A stretch of DNA of 15,352 nt from positions 3,429-18,780 of the forward strand of contig DFBQ01000226.1 in assembly GCA_002367355.1 (NCBI GenBank), written 5' to 3'. Shown piece by piece: positions 6,524-13,365 of the stretch. Source of the DNA: Deltaproteobacteria bacterium UBA3076 (GTDB lineage Bacteria; Desulfobacterota; Dissulfuribacteria; Dissulfuribacterales; UBA3076). The translations under genes and the position numbers were made by a program. How positions within the stretch are numbered: the stretch's first letter is position 1; every line of letters starts with the position of its first letter. The notes under the pieces are model-generated. The model did not search any database and was not told the DNA's origin. It saw only the letters and a list, made by a program, of their open reading frames with translations.

Positions 6524-6567
6524 AATTCTTACAATAATAACATATGGTAAGAATTATGTACAGTCAA
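6524..6567 (-). promoter_or_regulatory. promoter and probable operator of the toxin-antitoxin pair
   Basis: On the minus strand TTGACT (6567-6562) and TATGTT (6544-6539) stand 17 bp apart, a near-consensus sigma70 promoter. A perfect 9-bp inverted repeat, AATTCTTAC (6524-6532) and GTAAGAATT (6547-6555) with a 14-bp spacer, flanks the -10 and lies partly in the spacer, so a bound antitoxin would block RNA polymerase. The ATG of the antitoxin follows about 35 bp after the -10. Confidence 0.65.
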
Positions 6568-6861
6568 GTCCCCCTTTTTTAGCCACCCGCTCGCTTCGCT
6601 CGCTCGACCCACCCCAGTAAGATCTTCCGGACTTACGGGGCAGGCACAGACACACACAGACATTTTTACCCGACGACATGCCAGGTAAAAAATAACAAGC
6701 GCTCCACACAGCTTGGAATAATTGATGTAGGTCGGCTCAAGCGAAGCGGAGCCGACATTAATATTGCAAAATCAGCATTTCCCACCGCTGGCCCGAGGAG
6801 TAAAGGTGTCTGTGTCTAAATCTTGTATTGCAAAGTAAATTTTTCACGGTAAATTTGAAAC
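6568..6861. other. intergenic cluster of hairpins and repeat debris
   Basis: No gene seen. In order it contains: direct GCTCGC repeats (about 6588-6603); a hairpin at 6612-6640 (CCCC-GTAAG pairing with CTTAC-GGGG around one bulged A); an 8-bp inverted repeat TTTTTACC/GGTAAAAA at 6663-6670 and 6684-6691; the REP-like element at 6727-6758; and CACAGACA-type sequence near 6646-6662 that is answered by a reverse-complement-like GGTGTCTGTGTCT near 6806-6818. The pattern suggests successive insertions of small palindromic elements. Confidence 0.45.
6727..6758. repeat. REP-like palindromic element
   Basis: GTCGGCTC (6731-6738) pairs perfectly with GAGCCGAC (6749-6756) around AAGCGAAGCG, preceded by GTAG and followed by AT. 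This stem plus AAGCGAAGCG loop is a widespread architecture of dispersed intergenic repeats; the element at 916-943 is a degraded relative. No associated transposase (RAYT) lies in the window. Confidence 0.55.
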
Positions 6862-7290
6862 ATGATTCCAAGAATTCTCCATCTTCCATTTGGCAGAAAG
6901 AGCTTTTCTCTCTTTGGCCCCAGACTGGTCGGGAAAAGCCGGCCTGTCAAGCATGCCCTGGCAAATAGAGATTATGTGGAGATCGATCTCCTGAATGAGA
7001 TTCACTATCTCATTGAGCGGTTCAACGATAAAGTCACCTTTGTCCTCACCGGCTACCAACTTAAGGCGGGACACCTTGTAATCTCAAGGAGTTACAGTAG
7101 GGTGGGCATTGCCCACCAATCTACGCAGATCGCTCATTGATGGTGGGCAGTGCCCACCCTACGAATTGTCCCGCTTTAAGTTGGTAGCCGCCTCCTTCAT
7201 TATAACTTCCGACCTGTTCGCATGTTTCACTGGAGGTCCTCCCATGGGGCCGAGGTTGATCTGGTTCTGGAAGATGGTAGTGCTGAAGAG
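6862..7290 (+). pseudogene. collapsed AAA ATPase (DUF4143-type) gene
   Basis: The opening MIPRILHLPFGRKSFSLFGP and a Walker A motif, GPRLVGKS, match the start of the AAA/DUF4143 ATPase family (normally about 380-450 aa). After EIDLL the sequence jumps straight to NEIHYLIERFNDKVTFVLTG, the Walker B/sensor region that should lie some 60 residues further on, so an internal deletion is implied. The frame is then broken at FVLTG by the palindromic element 7050-7190. Beyond it, from about 7222, FHWRSSHGAEVDLVLEDG matches the C-terminal DUF4143 motif (WRT..GAEVDFVL.DG), with the intervening 200 or so residues gone. No ribosome site precedes ATG 6862. The gene cannot make a working ATPase. Confidence 0.7.
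7050..7190. mobile_element. MITE-like nested inverted repeat (141 bp)
   Basis: Terminal arms 7050-7073 and 7167-7190 are 24-bp inverted repeats with one mismatch (start CGGCTACCAACTTAA). Inside, 7097-7117 and 7142-7162 form a second 21-bp inverted pair with one mismatch (start GTAGGGTGGGCA), and each of these is itself a hairpin, e.g. GGTGGGCATTGCCCACC. The element carries no gene and interrupts the ATPase remnant at FVLTG. I see no clear target-site duplication at its edges. Size, terminal repeats and lack of coding capacity fit a non-autonomous element moved by a transposase elsewhere in the genome. Confidence 0.75.
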
Positions 7291-7671
7291 GGATTTGTAG
7301 AAGTTGTGGATATTATTAACCTCCAGGCCAGATGTCCATCAATGCAGGGATTGCCTGAGGATCTTAAGGACGTGAAGGGGTTTAATCATACAGCCCATGC
7401 GAACAAGTATCTCAAAGGAAATTCTTCCTTTTCTGCTGTACAATATGATGGCAACTTCACCTGTGCAGCCTGTCATCCCGGGACCGGCTTGCAGGATGAA
7501 ATTTCCAGGGAGCCTGTCTGTGACAGGTTGTCAGGTGCGTTAGCCGCTGCAGGAGGTCCGAAGAATCTGAAAAAGTACTATCATGAAACCTGTCTGGGAT
7601 GTCACAAGAATATGCACAAGGCCGGGAAGACAACGGGGCCTGTAAAGTGTAAGGGTTGTCACACTAAGTAA
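7222..7671 (+). pseudogene. multiheme cytochrome c domain fused to ATPase remnant
   Basis: A 149-aa frame whose first 23 residues are the tail of the decayed DUF4143 ATPase and whose remainder is a class III (cytochrome c3-like) domain. The domain begins with FNHTAHANKYLKG and carries three CxxCH heme sites: CAACH, CLGCH and CKGCH, ending GPVKCKGCHTK. A fourth site may have been lost: the sequence EPVCDRLSGALAAAGG sits where tetraheme relatives would have CxxCH. Such cytochromes are periplasmic electron carriers of sulfate and metal reducers and need Sec export for heme attachment, but no signal peptide exists here. The true 5' end appears to have been deleted in the event that joined the two genes. 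It is unlikely to yield a holocytochrome. Confidence 0.65.
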
Positions 7672-7680
7672 TACCGAAGT

Positions 7681-7715
7681 TGAGCTATTAGCTGTTAGCC
7701 ATTAGCGTTTAGCTC
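7681..7715. repeat. 7-bp tandem repeat, TTAGC type
   Basis: Four consecutive heptamers TTAGCTG, TTAGCCA, TTAGCGT and TTAGCTC (7688-7715) follow a degenerate unit TGAGCTA. The first five bases are invariant and the last two vary. Two units of the same type lie at 883-896 in opposite orientation. The array fills the gap between the cytochrome remnant and the next gene. Confidence 0.75.
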
Positions 7716-7741
7716 ACAATACCTTATAAGGAGGTTATGCT

Positions 7742-8236
7742 ATGAAAAAGCTTCATCTTGTTTTATTACTATTGATAGCATGTTTTGTATGGAACATCAT
7801 GTCATCAACCTGTGATGCCGCTCGCCAAAAAGGTAAGGTGGCGGCAGTGGTCAAAGAAGATACGGAGATATGTGAGGCGCTGAAGGATCTCCTGCCTGAT
7901 CGCGGAGAAGAGCCATGCGAAGTAAAGGGCCAAATCTCCAATCTGGTTTTGATACAAGGGACCTTGCCTAAGAAACTTGAGCCTGAACAGAGCATTATTC
8001 TGAAAGTGAAGGGCACGGGTAAATTCATGGCAAAGGTTGTATTTCTTACTGAAAGTGATACTACACTGAATGATATGGCCTCGGCGTTAGTCAAGGAGGA
8101 AGGAAGTATCATATGGCGTAATGAAAAGGACGGTTCCTGTGTATTGCTCAAAGCAGAAAAGGAGTTTTTGCCCTCTGTAGGAGATGAGGTCAGCCTGAAA
8201 GTCAAATCTGCCAGGAAAATGATAGAAGGCTGTTAA
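7742..8236 (+). CDS. exported protein of unknown function
   Basis: A 164-aa protein with a Sec signal peptide (KK, then LHLVLLLLIACFVW, cleavage probably after CDA at residue 26). The mature region has four cysteines, C44, C59, C133 and the C-terminal C164, which could form two disulfides in the periplasm. The rest is a mix of strands and charged segments (IILKVKGTGKFMAKVVFL; VGDEVSLKVKSARKM) suggesting a beta-barrel or OB-like fold, though no named family is recognised. An AAGGAGG lies 7 nt before the ATG, the strongest ribosome site in the window. No sign of lipidation. It stands alone, with the TTAGC array before it and a terminator-like hairpin behind it. Confidence 0.75.
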   Translation: MKKLHLVLLLLIACFVWNIMSSTCDAARQKGKVAAVVKEDTEICEALKDLLPDRGEEPCEVKGQISNLVLIQGTLPKKLEPEQSIILKVKGTGKFMAKVVFLTESDTTLNDMASALVKEEGSIIWRNEKDGSCVLLKAEKEFLPSVGDEVSLKVKSARKMIEGC

Positions 8237-8259
8237 GCTAAGAACTGTTTAAAGTCCGG

Positions 8260-8298
8260 GGGCCCTTTTAGAGAAGCTTGTGTTTCCTGAAAGGGTCC
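8260..8298 (+). terminator. terminator-like hairpin
   Basis: GGGCCCTTTTAG (8260-8271) pairs with CTGAAAGGGTCC (8287-8298) over 12 bp, two of them G.U, around a 15-nt loop. It begins 23 bp after the stop of the exported-protein gene. The T-run that should follow is weak (TTGCTTGCC), so efficiency is uncertain. Confidence 0.45.
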
Positions 8299-8312
8299 TT
8301 GCTTGCCGGGTT

Positions 8313-8348
8313 TTGGGTTGCTTGGGTTTATTGGGTTTATTGGGTTGC
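8313..8348. repeat. 9-bp tandem repeat, TTGGGTT type
   Basis: Four abutting nonamers: TTGGGTTGC, TTGGGTTTA, TTGGGTTTA and TTGGGTTGC. The order is symmetrical (outer pair identical, inner pair identical). It sits directly against the TGAAC array at 8351-8379. Confidence 0.75.
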
Positions 8349-8350
8349 GA

Positions 8351-8379
8351 GTTTAACTGTGAACTCTGAACCCTTGAAC
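8351..8379. repeat. 7/8-bp tandem repeat, TGAAC type
   Basis: Units GTTTAAC, TGTGAAC, TCTGAAC and CCTTGAAC run head to tail (7, 7, 7 and 8 bp), 47 bp before the OmpA-lipoprotein start. The shared core is TGAAC; the same core recurs at 2579-2593 and 13307-13355. Confidence 0.6.
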
Positions 8380-8426
8380 GATTATGAAATTTCGTTTATT
8401 TGTTCAGTTTTTCAGGAGGTGTAATC

Positions 8427-9077
8427 ATGAACATTCGTTTTTGGACTGTTTGCGGATTGGTTTTGATGATGCTGTCCGCCTGCGCCGCACCACAGACCCG
8501 GACCCAGAAAGGCGGGTTTTACGGTGCTGCCGGAGGTGCTGCAGCCGGGGCAATCGTAGGCCAGGTTATAGGCCATGATACCAAGGCAACTCTTGAGGGC
8601 GCTGCCATCGGGGCCGCAATAGGCGGTCTGGCCGGTGCGGGAACCGGTCATTATATGGATAAACAGGAACAGGCCCTCCGGCAAGCCGCGGCGGCGTCCG
8701 AAGCCGCCGCTGTGCAACGCCAGGGGGATATCTTGTCTGTAACTCTCAAGAGTGATTTTCTTTTCGATGTGGATTCTGGTGTAGTGCAACCAGGAGCCTA
8801 TTCTGAGATAGATCGTCTGGCCAGGGTATTTACCCAGTATCCTGATACAAGAATCCGTATTGAAGGACATACTGACAGCACAGGCCCTGAAGAGTATAAT
8901 CTGCATCTGTCACAGAGGAGGGCCGAGGCTGTAAAACAGTTACTTGTTTCAAAGGTGGTCTCCCCGGACAGGATGACTGCTATAGGCTATGGGGAAAGCA
9001 GGCCCAAGGCCGGGAATGACACTCCTTACGGCCGGCAGCTTAATCGAAGGGTTGAGATCTATATCGAGCCCAGGTAG
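8427..9077 (+). CDS. OmpA-family lipoprotein with glycine-zipper domain
   Basis: A 216-aa envelope protein. ATG 8427 follows an AGGAGG with 7 nt spacing; the frame can be extended to TTG 8400 but that lacks a ribosome site and would spoil the signal. Residues 1-19 are a lipoprotein signal with lipobox LSAC (C19). Residues 30-75 form a glycine-zipper segment (GAAGGAAAGAIVGQVIG; GAAIGAAIGGLAGAGTG), 76-100 an alanine-rich linker, and 104-214 an OmpA C-terminal domain. The peptidoglycan-binding pair is present: D150 in GHTD and R165 in SQRRAEAV, spaced 15 residues as in OmpA and Pal. Layout matches YiaD-type lipoproteins anchoring the outer membrane to peptidoglycan. glgC starts 20 bp downstream, so they may share a transcript. 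Confidence 0.9.
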   Translation: MNIRFWTVCGLVLMMLSACAAPQTRTQKGGFYGAAGGAAAGAIVGQVIGHDTKATLEGAAIGAAIGGLAGAGTGHYMDKQEQALRQAAAASEAAAVQRQGDILSVTLKSDFLFDVDSGVVQPGAYSEIDRLARVFTQYPDTRIRIEGHTDSTGPEEYNLHLSQRRAEAVKQLLVSKVVSPDRMTAIGYGESRPKAGNDTPYGRQLNRRVEIYIEPR

Positions 9078-9097
9078 GTAATAATTGGGAGGAACGT

Positions 9098-10366
9098 ATG
9101 CGGGATACCTTGGCCGTGATTCTGGCCGGAGGAGTTGGAAGCAGGCTTAATGTCCTGGTGCGACACAGGACCAAGCCGGCTGTTCCCTTTGGCGGTATCT
9201 ACAGGATAATTGACTTTGCCCTTTCAAATGTTATGAATTCGGGTCTTAATCAGGTGGCAGTGCTGACCCAATACAAGCCTCTTTCTCTTATGGAGCACAT
9301 AGGGACCGGTGTTGCCTGGGATTTTGTTGGCAGGATCAGGGGAGTCAAGATCCTGCCCCCACATACAGGGGAGAAAGATTCAGACTGGTATAAGGGCACT
9401 GCAGATGCAATACGGCAGAATCTGGATTTTATAGAGGCCAGACCATCAAAACAGGTCTTAGTACTTTCAGGGGATCATGTCTATTACATGGATTACAAGG
9501 ACATGGTTAAACACCACAGGGCTTCAGGCGCTGAGGTCACAGTGGCTATGATGACCGTTCCCTGGGAGCAGACGGATCAATTCGGAATAGGCATCCTGGA
9601 TGAAAATGGCCGGATTGTCGATTGGGAGGAAAAGCCTGAAAAGGCCAGGTCAAATCTGGCCTCAATGGGGATTTATGTATTTGATACCGAATACCTGATC
9701 AAATCACTGAGGGCTACCAATGATATGGACTTTGGTCACCATATCCTGCCCAAGGCCATGGAGGACGGGCAGTTGTTTGCTTACACTTTCCACGGATACT
9801 GGCGGGACGTGGGAACGGTGCCTGCATATTGGGAAGCCAATATGGACTTGCTCAGGCCGGGAAGTGGTTTGGAGCCTGAGACCTGGAGCATATGCACTAA
9901 TGTTGAAAATGAGGGCCTGCTATTTGACCGTCCACCGGCAAGGATCCTACCCGGTGCCGATGTAAAGAATTCGGCTATTACCAAGGGCTGTGTGATACGT
10001 GGGATAGTGAAGGGGTCGGTTCTCTCACCTGGAGTAGTAGTGGAATCAGGGGCAAAGGTAGTTGATTCTGTACTTATGCATAATACATGGGTGGGTAGCG
10101 GAGCGTTTTTGAACAAAGTCGTGACTGACAAGGAGGTCACAATCGGCTCTGACTCCAACATCGGACTGGGGAATATTGATGTGGCAAATCGTCTCTATCC
10201 AAAGCACCTTTCTACCGGCATAACCCTGATCGGCAAATGGGCCTCTGTCCCTAAGGGGGCAAAAGTCGGCACAAATTGTATTATTGCCCAAGGGGTCACG
10301 AACAACATGTGGCCGGAAGATTTATTACTCCCTGACGGGGAGACACTGGATGGTTTAAGTAAATGA
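9098..10366 (+). CDS. glgC: glucose-1-phosphate adenylyltransferase
   Basis: A 422-aa ADP-glucose pyrophosphorylase: ATP + glucose-1-phosphate to ADP-glucose + PPi, the committed step of bacterial glycogen synthesis, in the cytoplasm. The nucleotidyltransferase motif GGVGSRL (11-17) and the KPAVPFGG motif (26-33) are intact, followed by [29 protein letters not shown] and [19 protein letters not shown]. The C-terminal part has the hexad pattern of a left-handed beta-helix ([19 protein letters not shown]). The length is the normal GlgC length. GGGAGG precedes ATG by 6 nt. The stop overlaps the glyQ start as ATGA, which implies translational coupling to a tRNA synthetase that is not functionally related. 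No glgA or glgB lies nearby. Confidence 0.96.
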   Translation: MRDTLAVILAGGVGSRLNVLVRHRTKPAVPFGGIYRIIDFALSNVMNSGLNQVAVLTQYKPLSLMEHIGTGVAWDFVGRIRGVKILPPHTGEKDSDWYKGTADAIRQNLDFIEARPSKQVLVLSGDHVYYMDYKDMVKHHRASGAEVTVAMMTVPWEQTDQFGIGILDENGRIVDWEEKPEKARSNLASMGIYVFDTEYLIKSLRATNDMDFGHHILPKAMEDGQLFAYTFHGYWRDVGTVPAYWEANMDLLRPGSGLEPETWSICTNVENEGLLFDRPPARILPGADVKNSAITKGCVIRGIVKGSVLSPGVVVESGAKVVDSVLMHNTWVGSGAFLNKVVTDKEVTIGSDSNIGLGNIDVANRLYPKHLSTGITLIGKWASVPKGAKVGTNCIIAQGVTNNMWPEDLLLPDGETLDGLSK

Positions 10367-11220
10367 TTTTTCAGGAAATTATAACAAATCTTAATAAATA
10401 CTGGCAGGAACAGGGGTGCATATTGCTCCAGCCATATGACATGGAGATAGGGGCAGGGACCTTTCATCCGGCCACCTTTCTTCTATCCCTGGGGCCTGAG
10501 CCTTGGCGTGTTGCCTATGTACAGCCCTCGCGGCGTCCTACAGACGGCCGTTATGGTGAGAATCCCAACCGCCTGCAGCACTATTACCAGTATCAGGTAA
10601 TACTCAAGCCCTCACCTGATAACATACAGGACTTGTATCTTCACAGCCTGGCAAATTTTAATCTGAACCTGGCAGAACATGATATACGTTTTGTGGAGGA
10701 TGACTGGGAGTCACCGACTCTTGGGGCCTGGGGTCTTGGTTGGGAGGTCTGGCTTGATGGTATGGAGATTACCCAGTTCACGTATTTCCAGCAGGTCGGC
10801 GGGGTTGATGTAAATCCAATATCCGTTGAAATTACCTACGGCCTGGAACGGATCGCCATGTATCTTCAGGGAATAGATAATGTCTATGACCTCAAATGGA
10901 ATGACCAGGTAAGATACGGTGCCATACATCATAGGGACGAGGTGGAGTTCTCTCGCTATAATTTTGAGGCTGCGGACGTGGAGACCTTGAAGCAACTGTT
11001 TTCACTCCACTACAAAGAGGGGTTGAGATTGCTGAAGCAAAGGTTTGTGCTTCCGGCCTATGACCAGTGCCTTAAGTGCTCTCACTACTTTAATCTCCTG
11101 GATGCCAGAAGTGCCATAAGTGTGTCGGAGAGGACTGCATATATAGGCCGCGTCCGTGACCTCGCACGGGGAGTTGCCGAGAGATACACAGCTCTTGAAG
11201 AAGGAGGGGGCAAGGCGTGA
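10363..11220 (+). CDS. glyQ: glycyl-tRNA synthetase, alpha subunit
   Basis: A 285-aa alpha subunit of the bacterial alpha2-beta2 glycyl-tRNA synthetase, which activates glycine with ATP and, with GlyS, charges tRNA-Gly. The class II catalytic signature regions are plain: [19 protein letters not shown] near residue 23, [39 protein letters not shown] and [18 protein letters not shown]. Slightly shorter than the usual 290-300 aa at the C-terminus. It starts inside the end of glgC (ATGA) and its TGA overlaps the GTG of glyS by 4 bp, so all three are probably translated in sequence. Confidence 0.97.
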   Translation: MIFQEIITNLNKYWQEQGCILLQPYDMEIGAGTFHPATFLLSLGPEPWRVAYVQPSRRPTDGRYGENPNRLQHYYQYQVILKPSPDNIQDLYLHSLANFNLNLAEHDIRFVEDDWESPTLGAWGLGWEVWLDGMEITQFTYFQQVGGVDVNPISVEITYGLERIAMYLQGIDNVYDLKWNDQVRYGAIHHRDEVEFSRYNFEAADVETLKQLFSLHYKEGLRLLKQRFVLPAYDQCLKCSHYFNLLDARSAISVSERTAYIGRVRDLARGVAERYTALEEGGGKA

Positions 11221-13295
11221 ATACCAGGAATCTTCTTTTGGAAATCGGAACTGAAGAGATCCCGGCGGCTTTTATCCCAGGGGCATTGGATGACTTGGCC
11301 CGGCTGGCGGGAGAACATCTGGACCGTGAGCATTTGACATATGAAGATGTCTCAACCATAGGGACTCCCAGGCGTTTGGTCCTTTTTGTCAAGAATTTGC
11401 CGGACCGGCAACCTGATAGAGAAGAGATTATTACAGGTCCACCTGCAAAAGTTGCCTTTTCATCTGACGGAAAGCCTACAAAGGCAGGAGAGGGATTTGC
11501 GCGTAGTCACGGGGTCAGGGTTGAAGATCTGCAGGCGGAAGATACTGAAAAGGGACTTTACATAGTGCTGCGCAGGATAGTCCCCGGCAAAGAGACGATT
11601 GAGCTTTTAAGCAAACTCCTTCCCCTGGTCATAACCGCAATTCCATTCCCAAAGACCATGCTGTGGGGTACAGAGGATCTGCGCTTTGCAAGGCCTATTC
11701 GCTGGCTTGTTGCCCTCTATGGAGAAGATGTAGTTCCTTTCAGCCTTGCAGGGGTCGAGACTGGTTCTGAAAGCCGTGGACACCGGTTCATGGCCCCTGA
11801 GGCGATCAGGGTACCATCAAATCCGGAGGGCTATGTAAAAGCCCTTGAAGGGGTCTTTGTGCTGGCTGATCCCTCAGTCAGGAGAAACAAACTCCTTGAA
11901 GATGCCCGGAATGCCACGGCATCGGTTAGCGGCAACATCCTTTCCGACGATGAACTCGTGGATATTAATACCTATCTTACCGAGTTTCCATCTGCGGTAT
12001 GCGGTTCTTTTGATAAACGTTTTTTGGCTCTTCCCCGCGATGTGTTAATAACCTGCATGAGGGAGCACCAGAAGTATTTCGCCGTTGTGGATTATAATGA
12101 TGATCTTATGCCACACTTTGTGGCTATCAACAATACGCTCTCACCAAGGCCCGGGCTTGTATGCGAGGGCCATGAAAGGGTGATCAGGGCGAGGCTTAGT
12201 GATGCGGATTTTTTCTTTAAGGAGGATCTGAAACGACCTCTGGAGGCCTTTGTTGCTGATCTCTCAGGGATGATTTTTCATAAGCGTCTTGGGACCGTCC
12301 TTGACAAAATTCACAGGGTAAAGGCCCTTGCTCATTACCTGGCCGAACAGTTGGCCCAGGATAAGCTGGAAGTGGTTGAGAGGGCAGCCTGGCTCTGCAA
12401 AGCGGATCTTTTGACAGAGATGGTAGGTGAGTTTCCAAGCCTCCAGGGCATAATCGGGAGAGAATACGCCCTTCTATCCGGTGAAAGCCGGGAGGTGGCA
12501 AATGCCATAGAAGAACACTATATGCCGGTCCGCTCAGGAGGAAAGCTTCCTGAGAGTCTCCCGGGGGCATTGCTCAGTATTGCGGACAAGATGGATACTA
12601 TCTGCGGGACCATTGCCATCGGACTCAAGCCTTCCGGTACTGCTGATCCATATGGTCTGAGGAGGCTGGCCCTCGGCATCCTCCACATAGTGGAAGAAAG
12701 ATCCATGTCTTTGTCCTTGAAAGCGCTGATCGCAGAGGCCTCGCATCAGCTTGAGAATCAGCTTTCAGAGGTATCGAAAGAGCTCACTACCGAGGTCATC
12801 ACTTTTTTCAAACGACGCTTTTCCTATGATCTTACTGCCAGGGGAATGGACCATGACGTGGTAGAGGCAGCCACCAGGGTGGAGTTCGATGATGTGAAGG
12901 ATTGTGTTCTGAGGGCAAGGGCCCTGGCGTCTGTCCGTTCGAGGCCGGAATTTGAGCCCTTGAGCGTTGCCTTTAAGCGGGTAATGAACATACTTAAGGG
13001 CTTTGAAGGCGGGACAGTGAATCCCTTACTGCTTGAAGCAGAGCAGGAAAAGGCCCTTTATGAGGTATATCTTTCTGTAGAAGAAAAGGTTGGTGTTTCC
13101 CTTGAAAGCCGGGATTATGAGCAGGCCCTGGTTACCCTGTTGTCTCTCAAGCCTCAAGTGGACAGCTTTTTTGACCATGTGATGGTCATGACGGAAGAAA
13201 TAGATGTAAGGGCCAACCGACTGGCACTCCTCTGGAACATAGCCTGTCTTTTTCTCAAAATTGGTGACCTTTCAGCCATAGTTGTATCCGGGTAG
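11217..13295 (+). CDS. glyS: glycyl-tRNA synthetase, beta subunit
   Basis: A 692-aa beta subunit, the expected length. It opens with the family hallmark [19 protein letters not shown], then [42 protein letters not shown] and [10 protein letters not shown]; later [10 protein letters not shown], then [13 protein letters not shown]; the C-terminal 100 or so residues are a DALR-like anticodon/tRNA-binding domain ([41 protein letters not shown]). GTG 11217 is the start, overlapping glyQ as GTGA. Its function is tRNA-Gly recognition in partnership with GlyQ. Confidence 0.97.
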   Translation: MNTRNLLLEIGTEEIPAAFIPGALDDLARLAGEHLDREHLTYEDVSTIGTPRRLVLFVKNLPDRQPDREEIITGPPAKVAFSSDGKPTKAGEGFARSHGVRVEDLQAEDTEKGLYIVLRRIVPGKETIELLSKLLPLVITAIPFPKTMLWGTEDLRFARPIRWLVALYGEDVVPFSLAGVETGSESRGHRFMAPEAIRVPSNPEGYVKALEGVFVLADPSVRRNKLLEDARNATASVSGNILSDDELVDINTYLTEFPSAVCGSFDKRFLALPRDVLITCMREHQKYFAVVDYNDDLMPHFVAINNTLSPRPGLVCEGHERVIRARLSDADFFFKEDLKRPLEAFVADLSGMIFHKRLGTVLDKIHRVKALAHYLAEQLAQDKLEVVERAAWLCKADLLTEMVGEFPSLQGIIGREYALLSGESREVANAIEEHYMPVRSGGKLPESLPGALLSIADKMDTICGTIAIGLKPSGTADPYGLRRLALGILHIVEERSMSLSLKALIAEASHQLENQLSEVSKELTTEVITFFKRRFSYDLTARGMDHDVVEAATRVEFDDVKDCVLRARALASVRSRPEFEPLSVAFKRVMNILKGFEGGTVNPLLLEAEQEKALYEVYLSVEEKVGVSLESRDYEQALVTLLSLKPQVDSFFDHVMVMTEEIDVRANRLALLWNIACLFLKIGDLSAIVVSG

Positions 13296-13306
13296 AGATG
13301 ATAACC

Positions 13307-13355
13307 GTTCAGGGGTTCATAGGTTCAGAACCGTTGAACCCTAAACCTGTGAACG
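13307..13355. repeat. opposed TGAAC/GTTCA repeat arrays
   Basis: The 70-bp gap between glyS and ispH is almost filled by 8-bp units in two orientations: GTTCAGGG, GTTCATAG and GTTCAGAA on the left (13307-13330), then TTGAACCC, TAAACCTG and TGAACG on the right. The two halves are therefore inverted relative to each other; GGTTCA (13322-13327) pairs with TGAACC (13335-13340). This could fold in RNA and act as a weak terminator or processing site, but there is no T-run. Confidence 0.6.
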
Positions 13356-13365
13356 CCCTTTAAAG

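Noticed and set aside
7681..8379. Tandem repeats as a CRISPR array
   Set aside because: Units are 7-9 bp with no unique spacers and no cas gene in the window.
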